Positions 5,793 through 6,164 of a DNA stretch of 6,164 bases are shown piece after piece. Origin of the DNA: an uncultured Clostridia bacterium. Lineage in GTDB: Bacteria > Bacillota > Clostridia > TANB77 > CAG-508. A model generated the notes under the pieces. It did no database searches. It saw only the letters and a program-made list of their open reading frames with translations, and was not told the DNA's origin. Each line of letters begins with the position of its first letter. The first letter of the stretch is position 1. The position numbers and the translations under genes were made by a program. The stretch spans positions 47,058 to 53,221 of the forward strand of contig CAPYID010000011.1 of the NCBI GenBank assembly GCA_948739805.1, in the 5' to 3' direction.

Positions 5793-5835
5793 AAAAAATA
5801 AAATATGAAATTAAAATTACCAAACAATATAAGAC

Positions 5836-6164
5836 TTAGCTAACTTTGTAGCCTTGAGATTCTAGAAACTTAATAGCATTATTGATATTTAGTTTTTTGT
5901 CTTTTGATTTAAAATTTTTTTGAGTTAACTGCTCATAAATTTCGTGATTAAACGGTTCATTCTTAGATAGCATTTGATAAATGCAAGTAAGCAACATTCT
6001 AGCAATAGCAATAATTGCACGTTTATTACCTCTACGCTTTTTGATAGCATCATATCTAAGTTTAAAATAAGGACATTTTTTATCACGAATAGCATTGTTG
6101 GCACATTGAATAAGTAAAGGTTTTAAATAGATACCAGCTCGACTAACATGAACAGATTTCTTTT
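5836..6164 (-). CDS. IS110-family transposase, C-terminal part (cut by window edge)
   Basis: IS110 transposases (DEDD recombinases) move their element with the help of a bridge RNA. Only the last 108 residues are visible, of roughly 330-450 usual. They hold the C-terminal Transposase_20-type domain: KKSVHVSRAGIYLKPLLIQC (1-20 of the visible part), then ANNAIRDKKCPYF, RYDAIKKRRGNKRAIIAIAR (36-55) and MLLTCIYQMLSKNEPF. The SRAG...L.PLL segment matches the helix-hairpin-helix and conserved serine region of the family. The tail after residue 80 is lysine-rich and ends at TAA (5836-5838). The N-terminal DEDD RuvC-like domain lies outside the window, so activity cannot be judged. Base composition is somewhat richer in G+C than the neighbouring genes, in line with transfer. 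It runs in the same direction as the dehydrogenase but has no link to it. Confidence 0.9.
   Translation of the reverse strand, partial: KKSVHVSRAGIYLKPLLIQCANNAIRDKKCPYFKLRYDAIKKRRGNKRAIIAIARMLLTCIYQMLSKNEPFNHEIYEQLTQKNFKSKDKKLNINNAIKFLESQGYKVS

Larger units (their letters stand above)
5766..6164 (-). mobile_element. IS110-family insertion sequence, transposase-3' end (left boundary uncertain, cut by window edge)
   Basis: The element is inferred from the transposase at 5836-6164 and the broken plus-strand gene beside it. IS110 elements usually lack clear terminal inverted repeats, so the end cannot be fixed from one copy; the given boundary at 5766 is simply the first base after the remnant frame's stop. 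The true end could be anywhere from about 5740 to 5830. The non-coding stretch between the transposase stop and the remnant is about 70-95 bases and extremely AT-rich. Confidence 0.5.

Noticed and set aside
1..6164. CRISPR arrays, tRNA or rRNA genes.
   Set aside because: No regularly spaced direct repeats, cloverleaf-like sequences or rRNA-like segments were seen on either strand.

Overview
The window is strongly AT-rich (about three quarters A+T by eye). It has AGGAG-type ribosome binding sites, TATAAT promoters with a TG extension, AGA/AAA/ATA-rich codon use and the standard genetic code. This points to a low-GC Bacillota, most likely a clostridial (gut-type) lineage. The species cannot be named from the sequence.

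All full-length genes lie on the minus strand, so transcription runs from high to low coordinates. From the right edge the order is: (1) the C-terminal 108 residues of an IS110-family transposase (5836-6164, cut by the window edge); (2) a roughly 230-base intergenic region with back-to-back promoters, the plus-strand one leading to a perfect Shine-Dalgarno sequence and a 9-codon remnant of a gene that seems to have been cut off by the insertion sequence; (3) a COG2509-type FAD-dependent dehydrogenase gene (4045-5605) broken by a single-base frameshift near 5117-5122; (4) a 574-residue multi-pass membrane protein resembling GT-C glycosyltransferases (2278-4002); (5) an intergenic stretch with an 86-base inverted repeat (2187-2272); (6) an RluD-type 23S rRNA pseudouridine synthase (1207-2121); (7) an intergenic stretch with a GC-bordered, repeat-like element (1074-1195); (8) an RluB/RsuA-type pseudouridine synthase (316-1038); (9) a promoter with a 22-base perfect palindrome in its leader; and (10) the first 66 codons of pyruvate kinase (1-200).

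The two pseudouridine synthases both modify 23S rRNA, and their order suggests co-transcription. Pyruvate kinase has its own promoter. The dehydrogenase and membrane protein are 42 bases apart and probably share the promoter at 5629-5657. No functional link between these genes is evident beyond shared direction.

Most of the window is ordinary housekeeping sequence. The parts that known genes do not explain are the two intergenic inverted-repeat elements, the palindrome in the pyk leader, the frameshift and the IS110 junction. I did not find a convincing new multi-gene system.
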